Positions 1 to 9,842 of a stretch of DNA of 64,000 nt are shown here, one piece after another. Within the stretch, counting starts at the first letter, position 1, and each line of letters starts with the position of its first letter. The position numbers and the translations under genes are program-made. The DNA comes from Nectonema munidae (lineage: Eukaryota; Nematomorpha; Nectonematoida; Nectonematidae), in NCBI GenBank assembly GCA_030549495.1, contig JAUIRK010000593.1, positions 62,001 through 126,000 of the forward strand. The letters are read 5' to 3'. The notes beneath the pieces are model-generated. The model was not told the origin of the DNA, did no database searches, and worked only from the letters and a program-made list of their open reading frames with translations.

Positions 1-2
1 AA

Positions 3-863
3 ATTTCTCCTGATGCTTTTGATGATTGGGTTTACCTTAAAAGAAAAGAATTGAGTACATTTTTAGAATAGCAGTTAGTGAAAAAACAGGTCAGAGAAGA
101 TTATCGAGAATTTTTGGAATTATCCCTGATATTTTTAGGTGAGCCTTTGGTTCGAAAGTTTAGATCTCCTGGAGCTTACCACAGAGCTCGTTGGATGGCG
201 AAATGCATTTATTGTATCAAAATATATTTATTCAGAAATGAATTTAAAATGAAAGCTAATGAAGTTAAGAATTTGAGAAGAATTTGCGTTTTTATTGTTA
301 CAGTCTATGCTAAATTCTGGTTTACTTCTTCACACGCAGCAAATGCTCCAGTCAATGATCTTCAACTTTTATGTCTTTTGGAGGATTACGATAATGTTGA
401 TTGTAGTATTGCAAAGGCTGCTATTGGTAAAATAAGAAGACATCTTTGGTATCTTAGTGAAGATCTAATACCATTGGCATTTTATTCGCATCTTGTCAAC
501 CTAGAAGAAAAACAAAAAATGCTGAATAATCTTCTACATAAAGAACCTTTGAAAGGTGATGGAAGACGTTTCGAGTGGAAAGGATCCTTCAAAAATATGC
601 GAATTGAAGAGTTTGTGACAAAACGATCGAAAAATTTCTTTGAAGCTCTCAAACTTCCTTTTCCAGCTTTAGGATGGGAAGATATCACAGGAACAGTTAC
701 TAGCATAAAAGTTGTGAACGACATAGCAGAAAGAGCAGTATCGCTAGCAACTGATTTTAGCTCAATGCTTACCACAGAAGAAGACGACAAACAATTTCTT
801 TTTCAAGTAGTGGAGTACCACAGGAGTTCAGTTGGTCATCCGTGTAAAAAGGCATTAAAATAG
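3..863 (+). pseudogene. C-terminal part of a multicopy invertebrate protein of unknown function, one in-frame stop
   Basis: The frame is open from the left window edge to position 863, interrupted only by a TAG at 69-71; codons on both sides read as one protein. The longest uninterrupted piece (78-863, 261 residues) starts at a GTG and carries blocks such as REDYREFLEL, SPGAYHRARWMAK, HLWYLSEDLIPLAF and VVNDIAERAVSLA. I recognise these as typical of a large, repeat-like family in invertebrate genomes whose function is unknown to me. No DDE triad, zinc finger or membrane segment is visible. The N-terminus lies outside the window. The single TAG could be a real stop, making this a decayed copy, or a one-base error. 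Family membership is from memory of its conserved blocks; a TE origin is inference. Confidence 0.6.
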
Positions 864-1258
864 TTTCAGCTTTTGATAATATCAATAAATAATAACCTTT
901 ATCATATACTAATTACTTCTTATCCTGTTGGTTACATATAAAAAAAAGAAAACTTTTCATGGATATCTGAACCAATGTCATTTACTAACTACTTTTTATT
1001 CTGTTGTTTACATTTGAAAAAAAGAGGACTTTCCATGGATTTTCATACTTTTTGAGCTGTGGGTAAATAAGAATTTATGAATCTAAAACTTTGCTCAAAT
1101 AGTTTTTACGTATAGAAGACACAATTCAAACAGTGTTTCACAAAAAATGAAAACTTTTCATTTTTTGGAACACCCTACTGTACATCCTTACAAATGACAA
1201 GAAGACAAAGTTTTACCCTAAATTTTATCCATTATCTGTTGATTTATCCTCAGAATAT
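864..1258. repeat. Intergenic AT-rich stretch with an imperfect direct repeat
   Basis: No coding signal is seen. Positions about 908-968 and 983-1045 are two imperfect copies of the same roughly 60-base sequence (ACTAAxTACTTxTTATxCTG ... TTTxCATGGAT), offset by about 75 bases, suggesting a small local duplication. Confidence 0.5.
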
Positions 1259-1550
1259 TTGAGTAACTATCCAAGTCGCTCGTTTGTTTATCACCTCTTC
1301 CACGCATCAATCTATCGTTCAACTGTGTGCTGCCTTGGTAATCCAAACTCCATTGTAAAGCAAGGAACAAACGCGAGTGTCTATCGATACATATCCCTTT
1401 TCAAAGCTATTATCTCCAAAACAAGTGTTGACTGCCCTGATGTAGATATTCCTCCTCTATGATGATGTTGAATTGTTATACCCTTCTATATCAAGAAATC
1501 CTGACTTTCTTTGCATTTTAAAACACATATTTAAAATCATCAGTGGGCCG
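1259..1550 (+). other. Unidentified degraded coding remnant
   Basis: An open frame at 1259-1462 encodes 67 residues and a second frame continues with protein-like sequence (LYDDVELLYPSISRNPDFL) to about 1550, as if one coding region suffered a frameshift near 1460. I do not recognise the family. It lies about 800 bases upstream of the rhabdovirus-like fragment and could be another part of the same integration, but no motif supports that. It may also be chance. Confidence 0.2.
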
Positions 1551-1679
1551 ATATCGTAGAGTCTAAAAATATACTGATAGCAGCCAAGAAATCTTACTTA
1601 TTGGTTTTTGAATTAATGCATGCTTTAGGACCAGAGTACAATTTAGCATGGTACTGTAAAAGACAAACTGGTTGAAGGT

Positions 1680-2230
1680 TGATATACTTCAACTCGATAT
1701 GTCAAACGCCCCAGCGCTAGACCCAAATATCATCTAAGCCGGACATGATTTGTTGGCCTGACTAACAACGCAAGTCCAATAAATTGCTGAATGTTTGCGA
1801 GATATAGAGTGCACAGCAGCTGTCAAGCCTCCAGATTCTCCCCGATTTGTGAAGAGTCTCGCTAAAGTCTTCCCAACTCCGTCATCATTCCTGCTTCCAC
1901 TCCTCCACACCGCAGCCAAGCTCCCCATAGTCTGGTATCTTCCCTGCTGGCTATGGTACCCTTGATCATGGCAAGATGGGGATCTAACAGAGGCCTCCAG
2001 CTGAGTGTGCAAAACAACGTATTAGCATAATTGGAGATATGGCTCTAAGGAAAGAACTTCACACCAAGGATGAGGTCATGCTGGCCTATCCTAGCCTGGT
2101 CAAGACCTCCCTAGATCACTCACAATGGAAAACCTCTCTTTTCTTCACAACACCCTCACACATCCTGGCTCTGCACACCAATTGGACGCATACTGAAAGA
2201 AATGTTCAAGGCCCCCAGCCTTAAATTGCA
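1680..2230. other. GC-richer tract of unknown origin
   Basis: This stretch has clearly more C and G than its AT-rich neighbours and short open frames on both strands (minus 1734-2012, plus 2039-2224). None resembles a family I know. The abrupt change in composition suggests inserted repeat or retroelement sequence, but no ends or motifs are visible. Confidence 0.3.
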
Positions 2231-2375
2231 AACACAAGGTCACTAGTTGGCAATTTTATATAGATTTTACCTTTTTTTGTCAAATTTTTTGGGTCAATAA
2301 GGCTAAAAAAATTAGGTCATAAAATTATTTTATAATAAAGTTATATCGATACCTGATCTAGTAGAAAATACAACC

Positions 2376-3045
2376 TTGAAAGGACTGTTTGGCCAACATG
2401 CATATGAAAAGGAGTCATGTATATTGACGGACCTGATCGCGCAACACCCGTATCAAGCTCGACTAGCAAACAAGATATACCCTCTATTAAACATTGCCCT
2501 CATCGAGAGTTTAATTTCTAAATTCAACTCCTCCGCATTGGTTCGAACGATTTTATCAAGTAATGATATACTGCGCAAAGCCTGCGACTTTATTAAGTTG
2601 ATAAAGCTCACATCGCGCCGAAAAGTTATCGACGAAAAGCAAAGGTTGCGGGGAAAAGTGTCCTATTTTGCTAAACTTGAATCTAAGCGCGTGTAGTTTT
2701 GTTATTGCATATCGGTTACGAGCTGTCACATGGGGCAAAGAAATCGTCAACGTTACCATGCCTTGCTTCGCCGAGCAGGTCTACTCAAATCTTGATTCGA
2801 TCTGGAAGGAACTTTTGTCCTTGATTCCAAGCTACCATCCGATTTTTTGTATCGTCGCGGTCCGTTATCACCGTACCTCGGCTCGAAAACCAACATTAAA
2901 TTCAAGAGTGGATCCCATGACATTATTAATACAGATAAATCTATAACCAATATTAAAGGCATAGTGGCACTTTCAGGGTGGTTGGAACAAATAAACCATA
3001 ACTTGCCTAATTGTAAACAATTGTTAGAAACTTTGATAAAATAAA
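2376..3045 (+). pseudogene. Endogenous rhabdovirus-like polymerase (L) gene fragment
   Basis: Three short open frames on the plus strand carry, in order, sequence resembling the C-terminal half of the L protein of rhabdoviruses (order Mononegavirales). 2376-2696 contains an alpha-helical block ending in FNSSALVRTIL. 2668-2946 contains AVTWGKEIVNVTMP, which resembles the conserved 'WGK..xGVT.PHPxE' region. 2847-3044 contains GPLSPYLGSKTNIK, close to the 'GP..PYLGSKT.EK' block. The order and spacing fit L. The pieces lie in different frames, so the copy is broken and partial: no GDN catalytic core and no flanking viral genes are seen. It is most likely an old integration of viral RNA copied by a host LINE. 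I call family level from motif resemblance only. Confidence 0.6.
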
Positions 3046-3258
3046 AGACAGCAATATCATTGTCCCATCGGATCAATGATCCTCTCAGAGTCAATACATG
3101 TGCGATCAACAGTTTGTGTATTTTCAATACTCACGTGGCGGTTACCATGGACTGTATGGGTCAGTACTCGCGTGGGTCCGCCAATCACAGCATATGTTTT
3201 CAGTGAGTTATACTCAATTCTCTTAAACTGTTAGAAACTCACAAGAGAAGACCGGCCA

Positions 3259-3870
3259 ATGTCGCCAGCTCGGCAGCAAGACCTACCAGAACTAGATATC
3301 TTGCTCCCTAAAGGGGACCAGTCCCTTCAGAAAATGCGCGATTTCCTAGCCTGGTATCTGAGCAATAAAAACCTAGATTCACCAGAAGAATGGAGAATGA
3401 TTTTTACCTCGGGCTTCTCGAGTGACCCAGAAGAGATTATTATCGATCATCCGGATTCAGGATACGGGAATGCAGGGGAAATTCCAATAAGGGATGAGGA
3501 GAAGGAAGATAGACCCAATTCCGAGGGAAATGGGAAACCCGGACAGGAACCGGGCGAAGACATTGCCAGAAAATGCAACATTTTCAATAACAAATCCTCT
3601 TTTCCCCCAAACAGAAGAGATAAGTTAGGCGCATTTTGGAAAACGGGTATGCCCCCACACTTATTGCGGGAAAGAAATTCGAGGAATGCTCCAATTTCCT
3701 CCTTCCACCCCGTAATCAGAGGGACTTCATTTCGGCAAAAGTTCTCCCAGAAATGAAGAAACAATCAATTCTCAGAGAAATCGCTAATCCAAGGATTATA
3801 AGGTCCCGAAAGCGAATGGAGCAACTAAGTTGGTTGCCAACTTTACCTTTACCAAGAAAATGTTCTTAAA
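3259..3870 (+). pseudogene. Retroelement polyprotein, N-terminal and start of reverse transcriptase
   Basis: The frame at 3259-3756 starts with an ATG and encodes 165 residues: a leading block of unknown function, then an acidic, proline/glycine-rich linker. From about 3636 another frame carries polymerase-like sequence (PPRNQRDFISAKVLPEMKKQ, then SILREIANPRI and a 'K.NG..KLV.NL' block). This matches the entry of a reverse transcriptase of DIRS or LTR type, where 'N..S......E...L...G.I' precedes 'P.FVVPK'. The two frames overlap, so at least one frameshift separates them. It continues into the RT/RNase H remnant downstream. Confidence 0.5.
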
Positions 3871-5010
3871 CTAGTAGCCCCATTCTAACTGAAATATATC
3901 CCAGAAAACCTCCAGTGGGGCACGAGACTAGATCTCAAGGACGCCTCTTACGGAATTAAAATCAGAGGCAGCCTCTAAAACAGAAATGCTAGGCATTTGA
4001 AAGATTGTCCATGGGGGCAAACTTTTCCACCGCTGTCCTCCAGACTGTGCTTAGCGCATTAAAAGAAGTTTTTCTGGGTAGAAACCCAGAAGCACAAATT
4101 AAGATAATATTATACTTTGACTTCCTGATTTTGGGCACAACCAAAACAACGACCAACAAATGGACCAAAGAGTTTGTCCCCCTTCTAGAGATAGAGCAAA
4201 GTAATTATCAATAAGAGCAAGTCTATCCTCAATGCTACTCAAGATGTAATTTTCCTAAGGGCTAAAACTCAACCTTTGAAATCATGAGCATTCTAGAACA
4301 CAATAGGCCCCTGCTAGTCAAGGCCCTAGTGGCACTATAGCAGCCTTAATGAAGTCAACCCCTTCCATTAAGTGGAAACAAAGGGTCTTGGGAGTAATGA
4401 CATATTATCTGGGCACACTGACACACAGACCCAGATTTTTCTCGCTATGTTTCCGAGTCCTAGAGGAAACCATGGACCACCACACGGTGAAACACTTGGT
4501 TAAGGAAGGATGGAAGACCATCTTCTTGGAATGGAAGATGTTCGTCCCAAGCACGCACAAGGGCGTCACATACGTAGACGCATCCTTTACTTACAGGATT
4601 AGGGATGGTATCCAATGAAGAAATAGTCTCCATTAAGATAAAAACCTGACATGGAATTACTAGCAATTGTAATAGCCTTGATAAAATACCCTGGTTTCCA
4701 GATAAAATCAGACTCGGAGGTCTCCAAATGAAGAATTCCAATGTGGCAATCAGAAATTTCGGCGGTAAGTCAATGGCGAGTTACGTCCTTATCAGCTTCC
4801 TCTCAAAGGAGAGAAGAGAAGACTTGTACCGACTAAGAGAGGGAACTGCATTTATTCCCTCCAGGGACAATCCAGCAGATGAATCATCAAGAAGGATGAG
4901 CCAAGGCCAGACCTGGCAAAAACACGAATAAGTTTCTAATCCCAGGACCTTAAGGTTCTGAGCATTTTGAATAAGTTGTTTAAATTTTGGAAAGTAAACT
5001 TTCAACAAAC
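3870..5010 (+). pseudogene. Reverse transcriptase palm and RNase H remnant, catalytic site damaged
   Basis: Translated blocks in changing frames continue the upstream retroelement: WGTRLDLKDA (first catalytic aspartate region, about 3917-3950), QTFPPLSSRLCLA (about 4015-4050), an active-site loop at about 4110-4125, KWKQRVLGVMTYYLGTLTHR (4370-4430), a 'YVDAS' RNase H-type start (about 4575), and AFIPSRDNPADESSRR (4849-4896), typical of the RNase H end in DIRS-like and related LTR elements. The loop that should read Y-x-D-D reads Y-F-D-F, so one aspartate codon is missing. Stops and frameshifts are frequent. Clade assignment (DIRS-like versus LTR) is uncertain. Confidence 0.6.
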
Positions 5011-5039
5011 CCAGATCTCGGAAAGCACCTACGAGATAG

Positions 5040-5235
5040 GCGGCCTCAAGGGAGATACGGCACTCGGATCAAAGGAGAGTTTCCAGTTAGGTGGGGATAT
5101 TACGCCTTATTATCATGACAGTTATCAGTGCTAACAGGCCGTTTTAGGGAACCAATGGCAGGGTTTCCCGCCTTCAGCCTATGGGCTGCCTATATAATCA
5201 GCCCGCATCTGAGTTTGCTCATTCTTTGTTTAAAC
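5040..5235 (+). promoter_or_regulatory. Possible retroelement end with TATA-box-like sequence
   Basis: Just downstream of the RNase H remnant is a stretch richer in G and C than the surroundings, with GGGCTGCCTATATAATCAG at about 5185-5203. A TATATAA box placed after a pol gene is what an LTR promoter would show. No second copy of this stretch was found at the 5' side, so LTR identity is only a guess. Confidence 0.25.
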
Positions 5236-5681
5236 AAAACATAAAACAAAAACCAAGAAGAATAATTTCTCATATTTAATTTATATCCTAGAATTTTACT
5301 TTGAAAATAAACTTTCTTAGTATATAAAAATAAAGTAATACAGGTCATATTAATACTGCAGAGCTTTTTATTCTTCAAAAACGTCAAGAGTAAAATTCAT
5401 CAAACCATTTAGTTCTGATTCCAATTCTCTAATCTATTTAAATAAATTACTAAAAATTATTCATATATATTTCTATGCTTTTTAGCTTACAATCTTCCCC
5501 GTGTTTTTACGGGCTTTTCACATCCAATATAAGCTCTGATGTGAATTGTCTTCCTAACGTCTAAGCAATAACTTGAAAAGTTTTTAAACCTTACAATAAT
5601 AAGACATCATTCTTTTTTAATTGCTATAACATTTTTATATTGAAGAAAATTTTATGTACCCAAATGGATTAATTTTTTTAC
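5236..5681. other. AT-rich intergenic, nothing recognised
   Basis: No coding or repeat signal beyond AT-rich simple sequence. Confidence 0.5.
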
Positions 5682-5808
5682 TTAACCCGTTAACCACCAT
5701 AATAATCAGACGATATCTGATGTAAAGCAGTCGATTTGTATTAAAAAGAATGAATTAGCGAAGACGATCACATCTTTATAAAGTCGACTCTGGGCGTTAA
5801 CCGGTTAA
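5682..5808. mobile_element. TTAA-flanked MITE, copy 1
   Basis: A 127-base unit begins TTAACCCGTTAACC and ends GTTAACCGGTTAA. Its interior (CAGACGATATCTGATGTAAAG ... GTCGACT) matches, in reverse complement, the unit at 7177-7304. TTAA flanks and short inverted ends fit a piggyBac-type non-autonomous element. Confidence 0.6.
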
Positions 5809-7176
5809 AAGGTTTTTGTTCTCTTTGTTTCCTGCAACGTTTATTTGTGTGTGTCAATCTTTCACTTTTACATGCATCAACATTTTAGTGTTTTTAATTT
5901 TATTTTTATATAAATATATCTGCCTTGTTCATAGTTTTTAATTGGCAATTCATTTTTATTTTATCCTTTTTGCATCATGGGTTATACTTGAAAGCGGCCC
6001 CCTCAGCCTTTGCATGACACGAATTTTTATAAAACTTTTTTTCGTAGCAAATAAATCTTCCTCTATTAGAATTAGCTAAAAGATAAAGTTTCATTCAATT
6101 TTTTTGAAGACTAAAATTTTATAATTCGATTTTGGTCATTAATTATTATTTAATATAACTAAAATCTACTCGCTACAAAAATGAAATCGAACAGTTTTCG
6201 TATTTTATGAAAATGGTGGGAATAAAATTCAAGCCAGAAAATGAGTTTAAAAAAATATTGGGTGGGGGGATTAAGCTCAAATAACAATATAAAATGAGGA
6301 AATTCATAAGCTATCTCAACAAATTGAAAAATATCAAAGAAGGGGGTATTACAGGCTTATACAAAAAATAGGAAGGGTAGGGGTTTCAAAGAATATCTAA
6401 AAAAATACGCGGGCTACGAGTGCGTTTAAAGATATTAAAAAGAGTGGAGTGATGGGCAAGCGTGATAAAATTCAAAGGCCTGCATAAAGTAGGCGCGTGC
6501 AGTACAATACAGTGAATACAACTTCGTTGATGACAGTCTTGATGAATGCCATTGGCAGAAAATGGGTAAAGATGCCAGATGAGCCAAGTAAAAATAACAA
6601 ATGTTAGCAAAAAGTGGTATTTTATTCATTGACTTGGAAAGTATGATTGGACAACTACGGGTGGTACTATTACCTATTATTATTATTATGTATGTATGTA
6701 TGTATAGACACATACAGTCTCGTAGCCAGCAATGGGGGACTTGGACCGGGCCCCTTCATCTAGGGTTAGGGCCTACCATCAAAAAATTAAAATGAAATAA
6801 TTTTTAGACAATATGCTTTTTCCAACAATATAAAGCAAATGAAATGAAAATATAGAAAAATTATCGATATTGACTGTGGCGGTCAGATCGTTTAATTTTG
6901 GAAAGCGTGAATGCTAAGATCAAAAAATTAGTCGTTGGCATGGGTAACGAAAACAAGAAATATAAACGTTGATAAAGTCTGAAATGTTAGCAAAGAAATA
7001 GAAAAAGACAGATAGAGAAAGGAAACTCAGAATCAGAGAGAGAGGAGTTGTCATAAGCACTATTTGATACTTTAATTTTAAAGAAAGCAACCAGGTTAAC
7101 ACGTACGTACTTACACTGTACAGTAGTGTAGCACTTGGCCCTTCAACATAAAAATTTCTAGCAACTGTTTCGAAAA
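5809..7176. other. Non-coding stretch with microsatellites
   Basis: No gene is seen. At about 6675-6706 there is a TTA repeat followed by a TATG repeat. At about 6713-6785 the sequence CTCGTAGCCAGCAATGGGGG resembles one end of hAT MITEs (CAGTGGCGTAGCCAG), but no partner end was found. Short open frames on both strands overlap the simple repeats and are not credible genes. Confidence 0.45.
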
Positions 7177-7304
7177 TTAACCGGTTATCGACATAGGTTG
7201 ACTTTACAAAAATATGAGTCGTCTGCTATTATAAATGCTTTTTAATACAAATCTTCTGCTTTACACTGGATATCGTCTGATTCTTCTGGTCGATAACGGG
7301 TTAA
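7177..7304. mobile_element. TTAA-flanked MITE, copy 2 (inverted relative to copy 1)
   Basis: It begins TTAACCGGTTATCGAC and ends GTCGATAACGGGTTAA, a 16-base terminal inverted repeat with one mismatch. The interior is the reverse complement of 5682-5808 with scattered differences. The TTAA at both ends fits piggyBac-type target choice. Confidence 0.65.
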
Positions 7305-8594
7305 TAGGTTAATTAATTTTGAATCGCAACATAGTAACTTTGGGAACCTGTATACCGTTTTTGATGCCTCAGGGGCTTTCGCGTTTTTCCAGTAGAAAGT
7401 GTAGGGATGGGAAAAAATACTAAGCTGAGCTAGTCTAGGATAATAATTAGTGAATCGCTTACCTTTTATTCCAATAGAAGAAGTTCCACTTTCGATAGCG
7501 GCCAGCGCATACTCAATCTGTACTAATTTCCCAGAAGGACTAAAGTAATGAGATACAATTTTAGCTTTTATGAAAAATACTTCAGAACAAGAGTTGGGAT
7601 CAGCTGGGCGCTAAGACGTGCATACTATCATGCATCTCTGTCTACCAAGTGATATTTTAAAAGAAGTCAAAGACAAATCACCATCCATACATTTAGAATA
7701 ATAACACTAGAACAAAACTTTAAACGCTTTATGATTTCGTATAAATATTTATTGACATTATTCATTTTATTACACAACTATACTTATAATTTTTTTGCCA
7801 AAAAGTTAATATCTCATGACTGTGATTAATTTATTCAAAAATATATCAAGGTATAAAAATGTGAAGAACCATTTAATTCATGAATAAAGGAAAACGTTTG
7901 CGTACAAATACAATTCACCACGCTATCTTCTCTGAGACGCAACTTTTTCAAAGAGTCCAATGTAAAAGAGATTGTGAGAGTCTTTGACGTGTAAGTACGA
8001 AGAGGTGCAAAAACGGGATTCAATTTAGATAGTGAGATTATAAGCTATTGCTACGCACATATGAACCAATTGGACTTTCTCAAAGTTGGCGAAATTGGAT
8101 CATCGCGGATAAATGGGCAGCGGAGAGACATGTTAGGGCTGTTAATTACTGCTCTTGCCTCTCAAATCAGTGCATTTTTACTTCATCAATCCTGTTCCAA
8201 AACTTATTCTGATAGAAGTTTATGCGTCTTTTTAGTATTTAGTATATGCATAATTTGATAAAAATAATTAGAGACTAGGTTTATCTTTCTATTCTAAAAG
8301 TAATGGGAGCCAACGATATTATTTAAAAAAATAAATATTTTTTGATTTGAATATTTTTCAATTCTTTGATTACAGAATTTTATTTTGATTATTTGACAAA
8401 TATATTATTTAAAATCGTGCAAATTGCAAGTAATAACTTTTGATATCTTACAACTAGCAAAATATGAACAGAAAATTGAATATTTTTTTGATTTTTAAAG
8501 AATATTTTTCGATTCTTTGATTACACAATTTTATTTTGATTATTTGACAAATATATTATTTAAAATAACTTTTCTAATATCTCTTTTCTATATA
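7305..8594. repeat. Non-coding stretch with a 66-base direct repeat
   Basis: No gene is recognised. Positions about 8350-8415 and 8500-8566 are near-identical (ATTCTTTGATTACA.AATTTT ... TTTGACAAATATATTATTT), about 150 bases apart. Short open frames at 7835-8023 (minus) and 8061-8258 (plus) have no recognisable content. Confidence 0.5.
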
Positions 8595-9842
8595 CAGTCA
8601 AACCTGTCTATAATGGTCACGCAAGGGACCAGAAGAAAGTGACCACTATAGACAGTTGGCCGTAAGTTTAAATTTTTCTTATATAAGTGGGCGGGGCTTA
8701 GTGCGTGCATTTAATATCAAGAACATGTGAGTATTTATCACAAAAGGTATTTTCTTCAAATCACATGTATTATTTTTGGTTTAAAAAATCCAAGTATAGT
8801 TGTTTGTTTTGACTGAGCAACTCTTTCCATGCATTTTTGTCCAGTACATCTTCAATATTTGCAATAGAACGCATCAAGTCAGACAAACCATGGCGTAAAA
8901 TAAATTCTTTTAAATTTGAAACTACTGCCACCGCTTCATTGAAATTGTTGATTGCTGTTTGTTCAACTTCTGCTATTTTCGTCATCACTTTCTTCTGCTG
9001 CTGCATCTCTTTGGTCATAGCATTCCAGTAGCAACGGTAACTTTTCATTCCATTCTTTCATTACATAGTCACTGACATCGCCGCTTTCACCAGTCATTAT
9101 ACTAAACCCAATACAGTGTCGTTTTCTGAAACTTTCCAGCCAGCCATTCGATGCCTTGAAATCTTCGATGTGCAGATCTTTTGCAAATGACAATGCACGC
9201 TCCTGTAGCAATGGACCGCTAACAGGGATTTTCCTTGGCATTGCATCTTTAAACCATTCCCATGTCAGTTTGTTGATTTCTTCATTCGCAGTCTTTCTTA
9301 ATATGCGCTTACGATCCCCTGGTTATCTTCAAATTCTTGTAGAATCTCGGCTTTTCTTTTTAAAATATTCTGTGTTTGTGTGCGACCAACACCAAACCGA
9401 TCGGCAAGTTTACGCGATCCAATGGAGCCGCTACTTGCGTCAAAAAGCTGAATCATTTCGATCTTCTGTGACAATGAGAGAGTCTTCCTAATATTCTTCG
9501 CCATAGAGATAATTCGAGGTTGTATGTATGATGTCAGGGCATAAAATGATGTATCCTAACGTTAAACCATCGCTAGATGCTATTTGTTACAGCCTATTCT
9601 AAATTTAATTGTTATCAATGCATTGTTTTGTTTTACTGCGTGTCCATGTAACACTCTCAACCTTTTGTTCTTTAATGAACAACACCAACAATAAACAGTT
9701 GCCCAAAGGCAATGAACAAGCAGAAACTGACCGCTACAGACAGTGATAACTGCCAATTTCCTCCTAAAATGGTAGCCGTTGGCTACGTTAGACAGGTGAC
9801 CTTTCTATAGGGTGTCATTAACACGGGAAATTGAACGGGACT
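8595..9842 (-). mobile_element. Pogo/Tigger-type element, internally deleted
   Basis: The left end is CAGTCAAACCTGTCTATAA preceded by TA, followed by repeats of a GACC(A/G)CTATAGACAG motif. The right part holds related motifs (GACAGGTGACCTTTCTATAG) and ends near 9842. Inside, on the minus strand, lie an N-terminal psq-type helix-turn-helix, a CENP-B-type DNA-binding domain and a C-terminal acidic tail of a Tc1/mariner-pogo transposase; the catalytic DDE core is absent. Right boundary is approximate. Confidence 0.65.
8770..9504 (-). pseudogene. Pogo/Tigger transposase lacking its DDE domain
   Basis: Reading right to left, 9504-9298 encodes the N-terminus (LSLSQKIEMIQLFDASSGSI, then RKLADRFGVGRTQTQNILKR), a psq helix-turn-helix. 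A frameshift near 9300 leads to the frame containing 9241-8963, with the CENP-B/Tc5 second DNA-binding domain (ALSFAKDLHIEDFKASNGWL, FRKRHCIGFSIMTGESGDV). At about 8980 the frame jumps directly to the acidic, helical C-terminal tail (LKEFILRHGLSDLMRSIANI at 9048-8770). The 'ADETGLF' and 'DNAPxH' parts of the catalytic domain are missing, so an internal deletion has removed the nuclease. A protein keeping only DNA binding could compete with a full transposase, but the frameshift argues against expression. Confidence 0.7.

Noticed and set aside
2753..3127. Minus-strand 124-residue frame
   Set aside because: Antisense of the rhabdovirus-like fragment, whose plus-strand motifs are convincing.
9156..9491. 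Plus-strand 111-residue frame
   Set aside because: Antisense of the pogo DNA-binding domains.
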